A DNA stretch of 64,000 bases, from positions 1 through 64,000 of the forward strand of contig JAHLYQ010000041.1 of NCBI GenBank assembly GCA_025127975.1. The letters are read 5' to 3'. A program made the translations under genes and the position numbers. Shown piece by piece: positions 45,784 to 59,760 of the stretch (position 1 is its first letter; every line of letters starts with the position of its first letter). The stretch is from Synechococcus sp. CS-1331 (lineage in GTDB: Bacteria; Cyanobacteriota; Cyanobacteriia; PCC-6307; Cyanobiaceae). Under the pieces are notes generated by a model. The model made no database searches. It saw only the letters and a list, made by a program, of their open reading frames with translations, and was not told where the DNA came from.

Positions 45784-47469
45784 GTGCTGACTGGACTGCG
45801 CCTCGAGAACATCGCCCTGATCGAGGGGCTCGAGCTCAGTTTCTCCGCGGGTTTCACGGTGCTCACCGGAGAAACCGGGGCGGGCAAGTCGATCCTGCTC
45901 GATGCCCTCGATGCCCTGCTGGGCGGTGCCCAGGGCAGTGCGGGGGCCCGCTTGCTGCGCCGGGGTGCCGAGCGCGGCGTGATTGAGGCCAGCTTCAGCC
46001 TCACCCCTCCAGTTCTGAACTGGTTAGGGCAGCAGCAACTTGAGCCGGAAGATGAATTGCTGCTGACGCGGGAGTGGCGGCTCACCGAGGAGCGACTGAC
46101 CAGCCGCCATCGTCTCAACGGTGTGGCGGTGAGTCGGGCCCAGATTCAGGAGCTGAGGCCCCTGTTGCTGGATCTCACCGTGCAGGGCCAAACCCAGCAA
46201 CTGGGCCGACCTGGCCAGCAGCGGCGCTGGTTGGACCGCTTCGGTGGGGATCCCGTCCAGGCCCTGTTGGAGCCGGTGGCCACCGCCTGGAGCCAGTGGA
46301 AACGGGCGGCGGCGGAACTGGATCAGGCGCGCGCTGACCTTGACCAGATTGAGCAGCAGCGGGCCCTGCAGGAACAGACACTGGCAGACCTGGAGGCAGC
46401 CCAGCTCGAGGACCCCCAGGAGCGCCAGCAGTTGCTGGCGGAAGAAAATCGCCTCGCCCATGGCGTGCGGCTGCAGGAAGGGGTGATGGCCCTGCTGGGT
46501 CGCCTGGTGGAGGGGGCGGAGCAGGCGCCCTCCGTGCTCGACCATCTCGCAGTCTGCGAGCAGGAGCTGCTCCAGATGGAGGGGCTCGACGGCGGGGTCG
46601 CCCCCCTGCGCAACCTCTGCAGTGATTCCCTTTCAGGCCTCCAGGAGCTGGCCCGCAACCTTGATGGCTACGGCGCCGCCCTCGACAGCGATCCCGAAAG
46701 CCTCGGGGCCCTGCAGGAGCGGATGGCCCAGCTCAAGGCCCTCGAGCGCCGCCATGGCGATGGGCTGGAGGGCCTGATCGCCCTGCGCGATCGCCTGCGG
46801 GAGCAGCTGGCTCCGGGGGGCGGTGCGGCTTCCCTGGCGGCCCTGGAATTGGCCGAGCATGGGGCCCGCCAGCAAAGGGATCGGGCCAATGCTGACCTCA
46901 GCGCGGCCCGCCTTCAGGCCGCCGGGGAGCTCGAGCGGCAGCTGATGGAGGCCCTGCGGCCGATGGGCTTGGCCAATGTGCGCTTTGCGGTGGCTATCAA
47001 TCCGGCGCCGGCGGCTGAGGAGGGGGCCGATGGGGTGCAGTTTCAGTTTTCCGCCAACCCGGGAGTGCCCCTGGCTCCCCTGGCTGAGGTGGCTTCCGGC
47101 GGCGAGATGTCCCGTTTTCTGCTGGCCCTGAAAACCTGTCTGGCCGCAGCTGATCAGCACGTCACCCTGCTGTTTGACGAGATCGATACGGGAGTGAGTG
47201 GCAGGGTGAGTGGTGCCATGGCCACTTTGTTGGCCCGTCTGGCCCAGCGTCGCCAGGTGTTCTGCGTCACCCACCAGCCCCTGGTGGCCGCGGCGGCCGA
47301 TCACCACTTCCGTGTTGCCAAGCAGGTGGAGGAAGGCATCACCCATACCCGGGTGTCCCACCTGCGGGACATCCGAGCCCGCCAGCTGGAACTCGCCGAG
47401 CTGGCGGGTGGGGATTCCGGTGAAGCCCGCAGCTATGCCGCCAGTCTGCTGGAGAAGTGTTCGGCATAG
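45784..47469 (+). CDS. recN: DNA repair protein RecN
   Basis: A 561-residue SMC-like ATPase of double-strand-break repair. Walker A is GETGAGKSILLDAL (about 29-42); coiled-coil arms fill the middle; the C-terminal ATPase half has VASGGEMSRFLLALK and LLFDEIDTGVSG. GTG 45784 is chosen because it gives LTGLRLENIALIEGLELSF at the start, matching RecN. A TTG at 45769 is in frame. Followed by uvrA on the same strand, 70 bases apart. Confidence 0.95.
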   Translation: MLTGLRLENIALIEGLELSFSAGFTVLTGETGAGKSILLDALDALLGGAQGSAGARLLRRGAERGVIEASFSLTPPVLNWLGQQQLEPEDELLLTREWRLTEERLTSRHRLNGVAVSRAQIQELRPLLLDLTVQGQTQQLGRPGQQRRWLDRFGGDPVQALLEPVATAWSQWKRAAAELDQARADLDQIEQQRALQEQTLADLEAAQLEDPQERQQLLAEENRLAHGVRLQEGVMALLGRLVEGAEQAPSVLDHLAVCEQELLQMEGLDGGVAPLRNLCSDSLSGLQELARNLDGYGAALDSDPESLGALQERMAQLKALERRHGDGLEGLIALRDRLREQLAPGGGAASLAALELAEHGARQQRDRANADLSAARLQAAGELERQLMEALRPMGLANVRFAVAINPAPAAEEGADGVQFQFSANPGVPLAPLAEVASGGEMSRFLLALKTCLAAADQHVTLLFDEIDTGVSGRVSGAMATLLARLAQRRQVFCVTHQPLVAAAADHHFRVAKQVEEGITHTRVSHLRDIRARQLELAELAGGDSGEARSYAASLLEKCSA

Positions 47470-47539
47470 CCCTGCTAAGGGTGCCCCACCCACGGGCCGG
47501 TAAGCAATCCGTAGAGTGGCTAGCTGTCGAGCCGTCTGG

Positions 47540-50539
<3,000 letters not shown>

Positions 50540-50585
50540 TAAGAGAGGGTCGAAGGATTACGTCATCCTGTTATAACAATATTAT

Positions 50586-50602
50586 TTATGACGAAGTCAT
50601 AA
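50586..50602. promoter_or_regulatory. 17-bp palindrome upstream of the ABM-like gene
   Basis: TTATGAC - GAA - GTCATAA is a perfect inverted repeat. A second half-site, CGTCAT at 50560-50565, pairs with ATGACG at 50588-50593. It lies in an AT-richer patch 50 bases before the next start and may be an operator or a small hairpin. Confidence 0.5.
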
Positions 50603-50654
50603 TTGCTTTGCCAGGGTTGCTACTATGGTGGGGTTATTATTTTCCCATTGGCTA

Positions 50655-50936
50655 ATGGCTTACATCCTTACCCATTTCTGGCCAGGTGCGACGGAACAGC
50701 AGTATCGGGATGAAGTCGCAGCTGTTCATCCAAAGGGTGGCTTGCCAAAGGGGCAGCTCCATCACGCAGCTGGAGCAGTCGATGGTGGTGTGTTGATTGT
50801 GGCAATTTGGGACTCCAAGGAGTCATCGGATCGCTTCGTTGCCGACGTGCTGATGGCCCATGTGCCTGAACCTGGTGGTTTCTCCGGCAAGCCGGAAGAG
50901 CGGGCCGCTGAGTGCTTTAATTTTATTTCCCAATAG
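50655..50936 (+). CDS. ABM-like dimeric alpha/beta-barrel protein
   Basis: 93 residues from ATG 50655 (an ATG at 50625 would add ten). MAYILTHFWPGATEQQYRDEVAAVHP, then HHAAGAVDGGVLIVAIWDSKESSDRFVAD, fit the fold of small monooxygenase-like (ABM/DABB) proteins. No cofactor site is seen, and many relatives have unknown substrates. The gene stands alone between uvrA and the LCP gene. Its upstream DNA is clearly AT-richer than the surroundings and holds a palindrome. Transfer into the genome is possible. Confidence 0.8.
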   Translation: MAYILTHFWPGATEQQYRDEVAAVHPKGGLPKGQLHHAAGAVDGGVLIVAIWDSKESSDRFVADVLMAHVPEPGGFSGKPEERAAECFNFISQ

Positions 50937-51054
50937 TGCGATCTCAATAGTTAGATCTTTGATCAGGGCAAATCAATGTTTGGGAGGATAGACGAGCCTT
51001 TTTTCTTTGAATTGTGTTGATATTCCCCCAGGGTCTCGTTGTACCCAGGGCGGA

Positions 51055-52023
51055 TCAGGGTTCCGGTTCCTGGCTGGCAATACCGGCGTATTCGCTATTG
51101 GCGTCGGGCATCCAGTAGCTCAGATCGTTGTGCCAGAACAGCCGGCCGGGTAACTGGCCGGTGCTGAGCTTGGTGCTGGCCATGGCCGTTACCAGCTGGC
51201 CCAGCTCCAGAGGGGAGAGATCGGTCTTGATGTCGTTGCCGGCAACCTTGAGCAGCTCGGGCAGGCGGGTCAGGGTGGCTGGCTGGGCCAGCTTGCGAAA
51301 CACCTCGGCCAGCACCAGTTTCTGCCGCTCCATCCGGCCCAGGTCACCCAGTTCGTCGTGGCGGAAGCGCAGGAAGCCCTCGAGCTGCTCCCCCCTGAGC
51401 ACTTGGCGGCCCGGATAGAGGTCGATGTAGAGGTTCTGGGCGTTGTCGACGTAGTACATCCGCTTGGGCACATCCACTTCGACCCCACCGAGGGCTGCCG
51501 CCAGGTGCTCCACCGCCTGCAGGTTCACCCGCACATAGCGATCTACCGGCGCATCCAGCAGGTTGGCCATTTCCTGCTTCAGAGCATCCATGCCGCCGAA
51601 GGCGTAGAGGGCATTGGCCTTGACGATGCCGAATTCGCTCGACTCCACGAAGGTGTCCCGGGGCACCTGGGTGAGCTGGGTGGTGCCGTCCTTGAGCTGC
51701 ACCGTGAACATCACATCGGTGTTTTCGCCGACCTTGTCGGTGCCGATCACCAAGATGCGACGGTTGGCGAGGGCGAAGGGGTTGATCAGCCCGCTGAGCT
51801 GCTGGGGCCCTTGCAGCAGGGCCGCCATGGCTCCCGTGGCTAGCTGGGGCAGGGGGCCAGCCAGGCCGTAGCCCAGGGCAATCCCAAGGGCAAAGGGCAG
51901 CAGGGGCGGCCGTCGCCGCTTGGCCGGTTGGGGAGATTTGCGGCGGCTGCGCAGGTCGGTCACCCCAGGCGCGCTGCGGCTGTCGCCGTCGCTGCGACGC
52001 TGGCGGAGTGGTGCCTGGCTCAT
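51055..52023 (-). CDS. LytR-CpsA-Psr (LCP) family transferase
   Basis: A 322-residue membrane-anchored enzyme. A basic cytoplasmic stretch (RSRRKSPQPAKRRRPP) precedes a hydrophobic anchor (LLPFALGIALGYGLAGPLP) and the LCP domain. Conserved residues are in ILVIGTDKVGENTDVMF, QVPRDTFV and FLRFRHDELGDLGRMERQKLVLAEV; the arginines bind the polyprenyl pyrophosphate. Relatives attach glycopolymers to the cell wall. ATG 52023 is chosen. Confidence 0.94.
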   Translation of the reverse strand: MSQAPLRQRRSDGDSRSAPGVTDLRSRRKSPQPAKRRRPPLLPFALGIALGYGLAGPLPQLATGAMAALLQGPQQLSGLINPFALANRRILVIGTDKVGENTDVMFTVQLKDGTTQLTQVPRDTFVESSEFGIVKANALYAFGGMDALKQEMANLLDAPVDRYVRVNLQAVEHLAAALGGVEVDVPKRMYYVDNAQNLYIDLYPGRQVLRGEQLEGFLRFRHDELGDLGRMERQKLVLAEVFRKLAQPATLTRLPELLKVAGNDIKTDLSPLELGQLVTAMASTKLSTGQLPGRLFWHNDLSYWMPDANSEYAGIASQEPEP

Positions 52024-52144
52024 GGTTGCTTTTGCTGAATGCACCATAAGGGCCAAATCCCTTGCCCACCAGGCGCTGAGGGCCGCAGAGATGGTTGGCA
52101 CCCGGCACAATCAGAATGGTTGACTTCTATCCAGGGACACGCAG

Positions 52145-52306
52145 ATGGGTTGGCCTTTGGGTTTCAGTACAGCCGGCGACGCGGCCAATGGCCTGCTCTT
52201 TGGCTGGGACATTGCCACATTCCAGAAATGGGCCCTGATCTACCTGGGTCTTTCCTCCCTGGCCTTTGTGGTGGTGTGGGTGGTGGGCTATCTGCGGCGC
52301 AACTGA
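52145..52306 (+). CDS. 53-residue single-pass membrane protein
   Basis: ATG 52145 to TGA 52304-52306. It begins MGWPLGFSTAGDAANGLLFG. An amphipathic part (WDIATFQKWALIYLG) precedes a hydrophobic segment (LSSLAFVVVWVVGYL) and the basic end RRN, which suggests an N-out, C-in orientation. It fills the gap between the divergent LCP gene and the 78-residue gene. Codon choice is like that of its neighbours. No homologue is recognised with certainty. Confidence 0.62.
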   Translation: MGWPLGFSTAGDAANGLLFGWDIATFQKWALIYLGLSSLAFVVVWVVGYLRRN

Positions 52307-52329
52307 TCCCCAGGTTGGGCCTTGTCAGC

Positions 52330-52566
52330 TCAGTTCAGCAGGGTGAGCTGGCGCACGGGGGATTCCTCGTTGATGAAGCCGTAGGCCTCAAACACGCTGG
52401 GATCCGGGTGGGTGATGTGTTGGCCGTCGCTGTGCCGCTCAAGCTGGAAACCTTCGGTAGCCATGCGGCGCATCAGGGCGGCGGCTTCTTCAAAGCGGGC
52501 GGCCATGGCCGAGAGGCTGGCGCAGTCTGAGCTGAGGCCGGTGTCCTTCCAGGTGAAGTAGGCCAT
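52330..52566 (-). CDS. Conserved small cyanobacterial protein
   Basis: 78 residues from ATG 52566. MAYFTWKDTGLSSDCASLSAMAARFEEAAALMRRMATEGF is followed by ITHPDPSVFEAYGFINEESPVRQL, which I recall as a picocyanobacterial family. The helical N-terminal half and the short beta part suggest a compact soluble domain. It lies 23 bases after mraY on the same strand. Function unknown. Confidence 0.82.
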   Translation of the reverse strand: MAYFTWKDTGLSSDCASLSAMAARFEEAAALMRRMATEGFQLERHSDGQHITHPDPSVFEAYGFINEESPVRQLTLLN

Positions 52567-52589
52567 GGGATCGGGGGAGGGGGCAGGGT

Positions 52590-53678
52590 TCAGGGCAGCA
52601 GCACCAAACCCAGTCCCACCAGTAGCAGGCTGGCGATCCAGAAACGGATCACCACGGTTTGCTCGCCCAGCCCCCCCAGCTCGAAGTGGTGGTGCAGAGG
52701 GGCCATCTTGAACAGGCGCCTGCCCTGGCCGGTGGCTGGGTCTTTGGTGGCCTTGAACACCCACACCTGCAGGATCACCGACAGCGATTCCGCCAGGAAC
52801 ACCCCACCCATCAGCAACAGCGGCCAGAGGCTGTTGGAGAGCAGGGCCACGGCACTGAGGGCGGCCCCCATCGCCAGGGAACCGGTGTCGCCCATGAACA
52901 GGCGGGCCGGATGGCGGTTGTGGGCCAGAAAGCCCAGCCAGCAGCCGGCCATCGCGGCGCAGAAGCCCGCCAGGGAGGCATCGCCCCCGTGGCCGCGGAG
53001 CATCAGTTGCAGCCCCATGCCTGTGAACACCACGGCGCCACAGCCTGCCGCCAGGCCGTCGAGCCCATCGGTGAGGTTGGTGGCGTTGCTTTCGGCCATG
53101 AAGACAAACAGCCCCAGGGGCCAGATCAGCAAGCCGATCGGCAGCACCCAACCCAGGGGCAGGGCGATGTCCCCAGCATCGGCCCCGCCCAGCCACTGGC
53201 CCAGGCCAGCCCAGATCAGAAAAAGTGTGGCCGCAAGGGTCTGGAGCAGCAGCTTGGCCCGGGCGGACAGGCCCTTGTTGGTCTGGCGGGTGAGGCTGCG
53301 CCAGTCGTCAATGGCGCCGATGGCCATGAAGGCCAGGGTGACGGCCGCCACGGCCACCAGGCGGGGATCGCCTGGTGCGATCAGGCCGCCCACCAGTACG
53401 CCCACGGGCACCACCAGCAGGCCCCCCATGGTGGGAGTGCCCGCCTTGCTCCTGTGGCCCTGGGGACCCTCTTCCCGGATCACCTGGCCCAGTTTGAGCC
53501 GCTGCAGCCGCGGCACCCCCCAGGCGGTGACGCCCCCACTGACCAGGGCGGCCAGCAGCAGCGGCGCGGAGAGCTGGAGGGAGCGGCTGTGCCAGTCGCT
53601 CAACAGACAGGCCAGAAGCAGGATGCCGCCGAGCAGCAAGGCCATGGGCTGACTGCCGGAACCTGGGGACACCACCAA
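52590..53678 (-). CDS. mraY: Phospho-N-acetylmuramoyl-pentapeptide transferase
   Basis: A 362-residue polytopic membrane enzyme that moves phospho-MurNAc-pentapeptide to undecaprenyl phosphate, making lipid I. Conserved sites are [13 protein letters not shown], the Asp-rich [32 protein letters not shown] and the His triad in PLHHHFE. About ten hydrophobic segments are visible. It follows the DUF3134 gene by two bases. Confidence 0.97.
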   Translation of the reverse strand: MVVSPGSGSQPMALLLGGILLLACLLSDWHSRSLQLSAPLLLAALVSGGVTAWGVPRLQRLKLGQVIREEGPQGHRSKAGTPTMGGLLVVPVGVLVGGLIAPGDPRLVAVAAVTLAFMAIGAIDDWRSLTRQTNKGLSARAKLLLQTLAATLFLIWAGLGQWLGGADAGDIALPLGWVLPIGLLIWPLGLFVFMAESNATNLTDGLDGLAAGCGAVVFTGMGLQLMLRGHGGDASLAGFCAAMAGCWLGFLAHNRHPARLFMGDTGSLAMGAALSAVALLSNSLWPLLLMGGVFLAESLSVILQVWVFKATKDPATGQGRRLFKMAPLHHHFELGGLGEQTVVIRFWIASLLLVGLGLVLLP

Positions 53679-53680
53679 CT

Positions 53681-53956
53681 TCAGTCTTCCCAGTTTTCGT
53701 CCTGTTGTTCGTCGTCCTTGTTGTAGTCCTCTTTCTCACCCATCAATGCCGAGAGTTCCTCCTCTTCCACCGTGCTCACGTCGGTGCTGGCGGTTTCTTC
53801 GTCAGCCACCAGGCGCCCGCTGCTCTCCAGCCAGCTCAGCAGGTCGGGCTCATCTCGCAGGGGCAGCACCGGTGCCGGCTCGCTGCGGCCGTAGCGCGTC
53901 AGCGAAGGGTTGATGCTGTCGAGCCGGCTACTGCCACTGGTTGCCAGGTTGCTCAT
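53681..53956 (-). CDS. DUF3134-family protein
   Basis: 91 residues. The conserved core is [35 protein letters not shown], which matches DUF3134 from memory. The C-terminal 35 residues are strongly acidic ([25 protein letters not shown] in two pieces). The function is unknown. It is two bases upstream of mraY and likely in the same transcript. Confidence 0.85.
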   Translation of the reverse strand: MSNLATSGSSRLDSINPSLTRYGRSEPAPVLPLRDEPDLLSWLESSGRLVADEETASTDVSTVEEEELSALMGEKEDYNKDDEQQDENWED

Positions 53957-54015
53957 GAAGGGGCTGCGCTTGACGAGTCCAATCCATCACCATAGCGGTG
54001 TAGAGGATGGAATTA

Positions 54016-54225
54016 ATGAAACTGGCTGGAGTGGCGCGCCTCTGGAGCCTGGCCCTGGTCCTCAGTGCCCTGCTGGCTGCAGCGGGTCAGCGCTGGCCGG
54101 CGCCCTTGCCCCTGCAACCTGCCCTGGTGTGGTTGTTGGTGCTTTTGCCGCCGCTGGCCCTGGGGCTGTGGTTGCTCACCCACTGGTCCCTGCCCGACCC
54201 CGACAGGGGAGAATCGAACGACTGA
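54016..54225 (+). CDS. Small two-segment membrane protein before argG
   Basis: 69 residues from ATG 54016, with AGAGG nine bases upstream. Two hydrophobic segments ([16 protein letters not shown] and [20 protein letters not shown]) are joined by a short proline-rich loop (RWPAPLPLQ) that is probably extracytoplasmic. It ends 16 bases before argG and is likely co-transcribed with it. ATG 54007 would add three residues. Function unknown. Confidence 0.68.
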   Translation: MKLAGVARLWSLALVLSALLAAAGQRWPAPLPLQPALVWLLVLLPPLALGLWLLTHWSLPDPDRGESND

Positions 54226-54241
54226 GCACGGGAGTGGCTGG

Positions 54242-55441
54242 ATGGGTCGGGCTAAGAAGGCGGTGCTGGCCTATTCCGGCGGGGTGGACACCAGCGTCTG
54301 CATCCCCTATCTGAAGCAGGAATGGGGCGTGGAGGAGGTGATCACCTTCGCCGCCGACCTGGGCCAGGGGGATGAGCTGGAGCCGATTCGCCGCAAGGCG
54401 CTCGATTCCGGCGCCAGCCAGTCGATTGTGACTGACCTGATCGAACCCTTCATCACCGAATTCGCCTTCCCGGCGATCCGGGCCAATGCTCTCTACGAGG
54501 GGCGCTATCCCCTCAGCACGGCCCTGGCCAGGCCCCTGATCGCCCGCCGGCTGGTGGAGATCGCCCGCGAGGTGGGTGCCGATGCGGTGGCCCACGGCTG
54601 CACCGGTAAGGGCAACGACCAGGTGCGTTTCGATGTGACCATCGGCGCCCTGGCCCCCGATCTCAAGGTGCTCACGCCGGCGCGGGAGTGGGGCATGAGC
54701 CGGGAGGAAACGATCGCCTACGGCGAGCGCTGCGGCATCCCCTCGCCGGTGAGCAAGAAGTCGCCCTATTCGATCGACCTCAACCTGCTGGGCCGCTCGA
54801 TCGAGGCCGGCCCCCTCGAAGACCCCAACGTGGAGCCACCCGAGGAGATCTATGCCCTCACCGTGAGTGTGGACGCGGCTCCGGATCAGGCCCAGCTGGT
54901 GGAGATCGGTTTTGAGCAGGGCAACCCGGTGAGCATCGATGGGGTGCGCCTCGATCCAGTGAGCCTGATCCGTCGCGCCAACGCCCTGGCCGGCAGCCAT
55001 GGCTTCGGCCGGCTCGACATGATCGAGAACCGGGTGGTGGGCATCAAGAGCCGGGAGATCTACGAAACCCCTGGGCTGCTGCTGCTGATCAAGGCCCACC
55101 AGGAGCTCGAGAGCCTCACCCTGGCGGCCGATGTGCTGCGCAGCAAGCGCCAGCTCGAGCAGCAGTGGGCCGACCTGGTGTATCAGGGCCTCTGGTATGG
55201 GCCGCTCAAGGACGCCATCGATGGCTTCATCGACCGGACCCAGAGCGCGGTTAACGGCACCGTGCGGATCAGGCTCCATAAGGGCAACGCCACCGTGGTG
55301 GGGCGCAGCAGCAGCGACAGCCTCTACGTGCCCTCCATGGCCACTTACGACGCCGGCGATCAGTTCGACCACCGGGCTGCCGAGGGCTTCATCTATGTCT
55401 GGGGCCTGCCCACCCGCCTCTGGGCTGCCCGCCGGCGCTAG
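54242..55441 (+). CDS. argG: Argininosuccinate synthase
   Basis: A 399-residue enzyme joining citrulline and aspartate with ATP, the step before ArgH. The PP-loop is [10 protein letters not shown] at residues about 10-19. [14 protein letters not shown] and [23 protein letters not shown] are conserved signatures. ATG 54242 is chosen; the longer frame to 54065 runs over the small membrane-protein gene. Its stop overlaps the end of the opposite coiled-coil gene by 4 bases. Confidence 0.97.
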   Translation: MGRAKKAVLAYSGGVDTSVCIPYLKQEWGVEEVITFAADLGQGDELEPIRRKALDSGASQSIVTDLIEPFITEFAFPAIRANALYEGRYPLSTALARPLIARRLVEIAREVGADAVAHGCTGKGNDQVRFDVTIGALAPDLKVLTPAREWGMSREETIAYGERCGIPSPVSKKSPYSIDLNLLGRSIEAGPLEDPNVEPPEEIYALTVSVDAAPDQAQLVEIGFEQGNPVSIDGVRLDPVSLIRRANALAGSHGFGRLDMIENRVVGIKSREIYETPGLLLLIKAHQELESLTLAADVLRSKRQLEQQWADLVYQGLWYGPLKDAIDGFIDRTQSAVNGTVRIRLHKGNATVVGRSSSDSLYVPSMATYDAGDQFDHRAAEGFIYVWGLPTRLWAARRR

Positions 55442-55791
55442 GCAGCACTGCTCTGGTCTGCCAGTCCAAAGGCGTGGCGCAGGGCCCGGCGCAGCCGGGG
55501 TCTTTCCTGTTGCTGCGGCAGCAGCACTGGTTGGTGGGGAGCCGCGCCGACGCCAGGTTGGAGTTGATGCAGGTGTTGGCGCAGCACGGTGTTTTCGCTG
55601 AGCAGCCGCTGTTGCTGCTCGAGCAGGGGCTGCAGACGCTGCCGGAATTTGTTCTCAAAAATGCTGGGAAGGTCTTCGAGCAGGGCCTGCATTGCCTGCA
55701 GCTCCTCCCGGGTTCTGGCCAGCTCCCGCTCCAGTTGCTGGGAAGATAGCCCCAGCGTATCCGGTTTGATTTGGCTGGGATCCGGCTCCAT
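55438..55791 (-). CDS. Coiled-coil hypothetical protein
   Basis: 117 residues. About 14-75 are helical with heptads ([31 protein letters not shown], then [19 protein letters not shown]). The C-terminal part is Gln/Pro/Arg-rich. No enzyme motif. It is convergent with argG and overlaps it by four bases. Upstream is rpsF, 58 bases away on the same strand. Function unknown. Confidence 0.75.
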   Translation of the reverse strand: MEPDPSQIKPDTLGLSSQQLERELARTREELQAMQALLEDLPSIFENKFRQRLQPLLEQQQRLLSENTVLRQHLHQLQPGVGAAPHQPVLLPQQQERPRLRRALRHAFGLADQSSAA

Positions 55792-55849
55792 GGCCCGAGG
55801 TTACGCTTGCGCGGCAAGCATTACAAGCTGGGCCAGATCCCGGGCCGAA

Positions 55850-56212
55850 TCACACTGGTGCCGGTTCCATCGGGGCAGCTTCGCTGGCGGCCCCTGGCAG
55901 GGTGCGGGGAGCGGGCATGGGACCGTCCTGCTTGACGGTGAGATATCGAATCACGTCCTCGGAGAGCCGCATCGCCCGCTCGAGTGGGCCCACCTGTTGG
56001 CCGTCGCCGTTGTGGTTGAGCTGAACGTAGATGCCTTCGCGGTGCTTGGCGATCGTGTAGGCGAGCCGGCGCTTGCCGCGCATCTGGCAATCCAGCACCT
56101 CGCCGCCGGATTCGGTGACTAGATCGCGGTACTTGGTGACATGGCTCTCCACCTCTTCCTCCGGAATGTCCGGGCGAAGGATGTACATGGTCTCGTAATA
56201 GGGCTGCGTCAT
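55850..56212 (-). CDS. rpsF: 30S ribosomal protein S6
   Basis: 120 residues: [25 protein letters not shown], then [23 protein letters not shown], then [15 protein letters not shown]. This is the complete S6 fold with a short non-conserved tail. rpsR and rplI, often adjacent in other bacteria, are not here. Confidence 0.97.
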   Translation of the reverse strand: MTQPYYETMYILRPDIPEEEVESHVTKYRDLVTESGGEVLDCQMRGKRRLAYTIAKHREGIYVQLNHNGDGQQVGPLERAMRLSEDVIRYLTVKQDGPMPAPRTLPGAASEAAPMEPAPV

Positions 56213-56289
56213 GGTCGCTTGGGGTTGGCGCCTCAGGGTTTGGGGCAGCGGCCAGCGGGCTGGGGCCCACCGGCGACGGATCCAACACC

Positions 56290-56751
56290 CTACAGCTGCA
56301 TTCGCACCGCCTCAGACAGGCTGGGAATGTCGGCATCCTTACCCCGCAGGTTTTGGACCACCGCGAAGGAAACCAGCACCAGGGCGCCCAGGAAGACCGT
56401 GTTGCTGAGGGTCTTGCCGATGAAGTCGAGGGAATTGAGCTGGAGCACCTGAAAGGCCAGGCTGATCAGCACTATCACGATGTCCACCAGGATCGCCTGG
56501 AGCACGTTGAAGCGGATCAGGTAGGGCACCCGGCTGTTGCGCACCACCGCCAGGAACAGCACCAAGAACAGCACCAGGCCGCCAAAGGGCACCGCCTGCT
56601 CCAGCAGGGCGATGGGCAGGATCGGCACCCCCAGCCACTGCAGGGCCGGGAACAGGCCAAACAGGTTGCGGCCGAAGGGGAAGGCGTCGCTCCAGGGCAG
56701 CAGGTAGGCCAGGGCTGCCAGCAGCCTTTGCCAGATCGGGGGAGCCTGCAT
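56290..56751 (-). CDS. Tic20-family membrane protein
   Basis: 153 residues with four hydrophobic segments. [39 protein letters not shown] and [19 protein letters not shown] are typical of the cyanobacterial homologues of chloroplast import protein Tic20. The role in cyanobacteria is unknown. It sits 77 bases from rpsF and 28 bases from aroE on the same strand. Confidence 0.9.
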   Translation of the reverse strand: MQAPPIWQRLLAALAYLLPWSDAFPFGRNLFGLFPALQWLGVPILPIALLEQAVPFGGLVLFLVLFLAVVRNSRVPYLIRFNVLQAILVDIVIVLISLAFQVLQLNSLDFIGKTLSNTVFLGALVLVSFAVVQNLRGKDADIPSLSEAVRMQL

Positions 56752-56779
56752 GGCCTCGATTGTGCCGGATTCGCCAAGG

Positions 56780-57709
56780 CTAAGGGCCGGTGCCTGGCGG
56801 GGAGAGCTGGGCCAGGGCCGCGGCCCGCATCGCCGCTACCGGCACGGCGTCGATACCGCTCCACTGGCGCAGGGCGGCGGCCCCCTGTTGCACCAGCATC
56901 TCCAGGCCGTCCAGGGCTTCGCAGCCCCGGGCGGCGGCGGCCGCGAGCAGGGCCGTGGGTCGGGGGGTGTAGATCAGGTCGTAGACGCAGCTTTGCGGCG
57001 GCAGCGCCTCCAGCTCGACGGGGCTGAGTGGGCAGCGGCTGGCGGCCCCTGGGTCGCTGGCGGAGGCCATGCCCACCGGAGTGGTGTTGACCACCAGGCT
57101 GGCCTCGGCCAGGGCGCTCTCCAGCCCGGTGCTTTGGCAGGGCTGGGTGGTTTGGGGTTGCCAGGTGAGCGCCTCGAGCTGGGGTGCCCAGCAGCGACAG
57201 CTGGCCAGCAGGGCCTCCTGCTTGGCGGCGTTGCGGCCAGCCAGCTCAATGCTGCCGCAACCCAGCTCCACCAGGGCGGCCACCACGGCCCGGGCACTGC
57301 CGCCGCAGCCCAGCACCACGGCCCGCTTGCCCTGCCAGTCGCGCCCGCCGGCCCGCAGGGGAGCTAGGAAGCCAGCCACATCGGTGTTGTCGCCCCGCCA
57401 GCCCCCCTGCGGATGGCGCACCAGGGTGTTCACCGCGCCCAGCCGCTCGGCCAGGGGTGAGAGGGTTCGGCACAGCCCGGCAACGGCTTGCTTGTGGGGC
57501 AGGGTGACGTTGAGGCCGCGGCAATCGACGGCCTCCAGCCCCCGCAACACCGCCTCCAGCTGGTCGGCGGCGGCGGGCAGGGCCAGGTACACCCAGTCAA
57601 GGCCCAGCTCCTCCAGGGCGGCGTTGTGCATGGCCGGGGATAGGGAATGGTGCACCGGGTTCCCCAGAACCCCAGCTAGGGCAGTGTGTCCGGAAATCGA
57701 TGGGGTCAT
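56780..57709 (-). CDS. aroE: Shikimate dehydrogenase
   Basis: A 309-residue NADPH-dependent enzyme of the aromatic amino-acid route. Motifs: GNPVHHSLSPAMHNAA, GLNVTLPHK with the catalytic Lys, NTDVAGFLAPL, the Rossmann loop VVLGCGGSARAV and VVNTTPVGM. ATG 57709 is chosen; the frame continues through the dnaK leader to 57925. Divergent from dnaK over about 110 bases. Confidence 0.95.
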   Translation of the reverse strand: MTPSISGHTALAGVLGNPVHHSLSPAMHNAALEELGLDWVYLALPAAADQLEAVLRGLEAVDCRGLNVTLPHKQAVAGLCRTLSPLAERLGAVNTLVRHPQGGWRGDNTDVAGFLAPLRAGGRDWQGKRAVVLGCGGSARAVVAALVELGCGSIELAGRNAAKQEALLASCRCWAPQLEALTWQPQTTQPCQSTGLESALAEASLVVNTTPVGMASASDPGAASRCPLSPVELEALPPQSCVYDLIYTPRPTALLAAAAARGCEALDGLEMLVQQGAAALRQWSGIDAVPVAAMRAAALAQLSPPGTGP

Positions 57710-57805
57710 GGCGAAAGGGGAGGTGCTTGGGCCTGTTCGGGAACCACCCCTCGCCTGGAAAGGCCCTGGTTGCTGAAGATGTTTCCAGAACGTTTCATTC
57801 ACCGC

Positions 57806-57814
57806 AAGGAGGTG
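57806..57814 (+). promoter_or_regulatory. Strong Shine-Dalgarno site of dnaK
   Basis: AAGGAGGTG, a full match to the 16S anti-Shine-Dalgarno core, lies seven bases before the dnaK ATG. Most genes in this window have weak or no such site, so this marks dnaK as highly translated and fixes its start. Confidence 0.9.
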
Positions 57815-57821
57815 GGAATCC

Positions 57822-59726
<1,905 letters not shown>

Positions 59727-59730
59727 GGCC

Positions 59731-59751
59731 TTAGGCCTTGATTAGAAGGGG
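59731..59751. repeat. Left copy of direct repeat flanking pstS
   Basis: TTAGGCCTTGATTAGAAGGGG. A copy with one substitution and one inserted base is at 60770-60791. The two bracket pstS exactly. Confidence 0.8.
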
Positions 59752-59760
59752 GGCCTGGCC

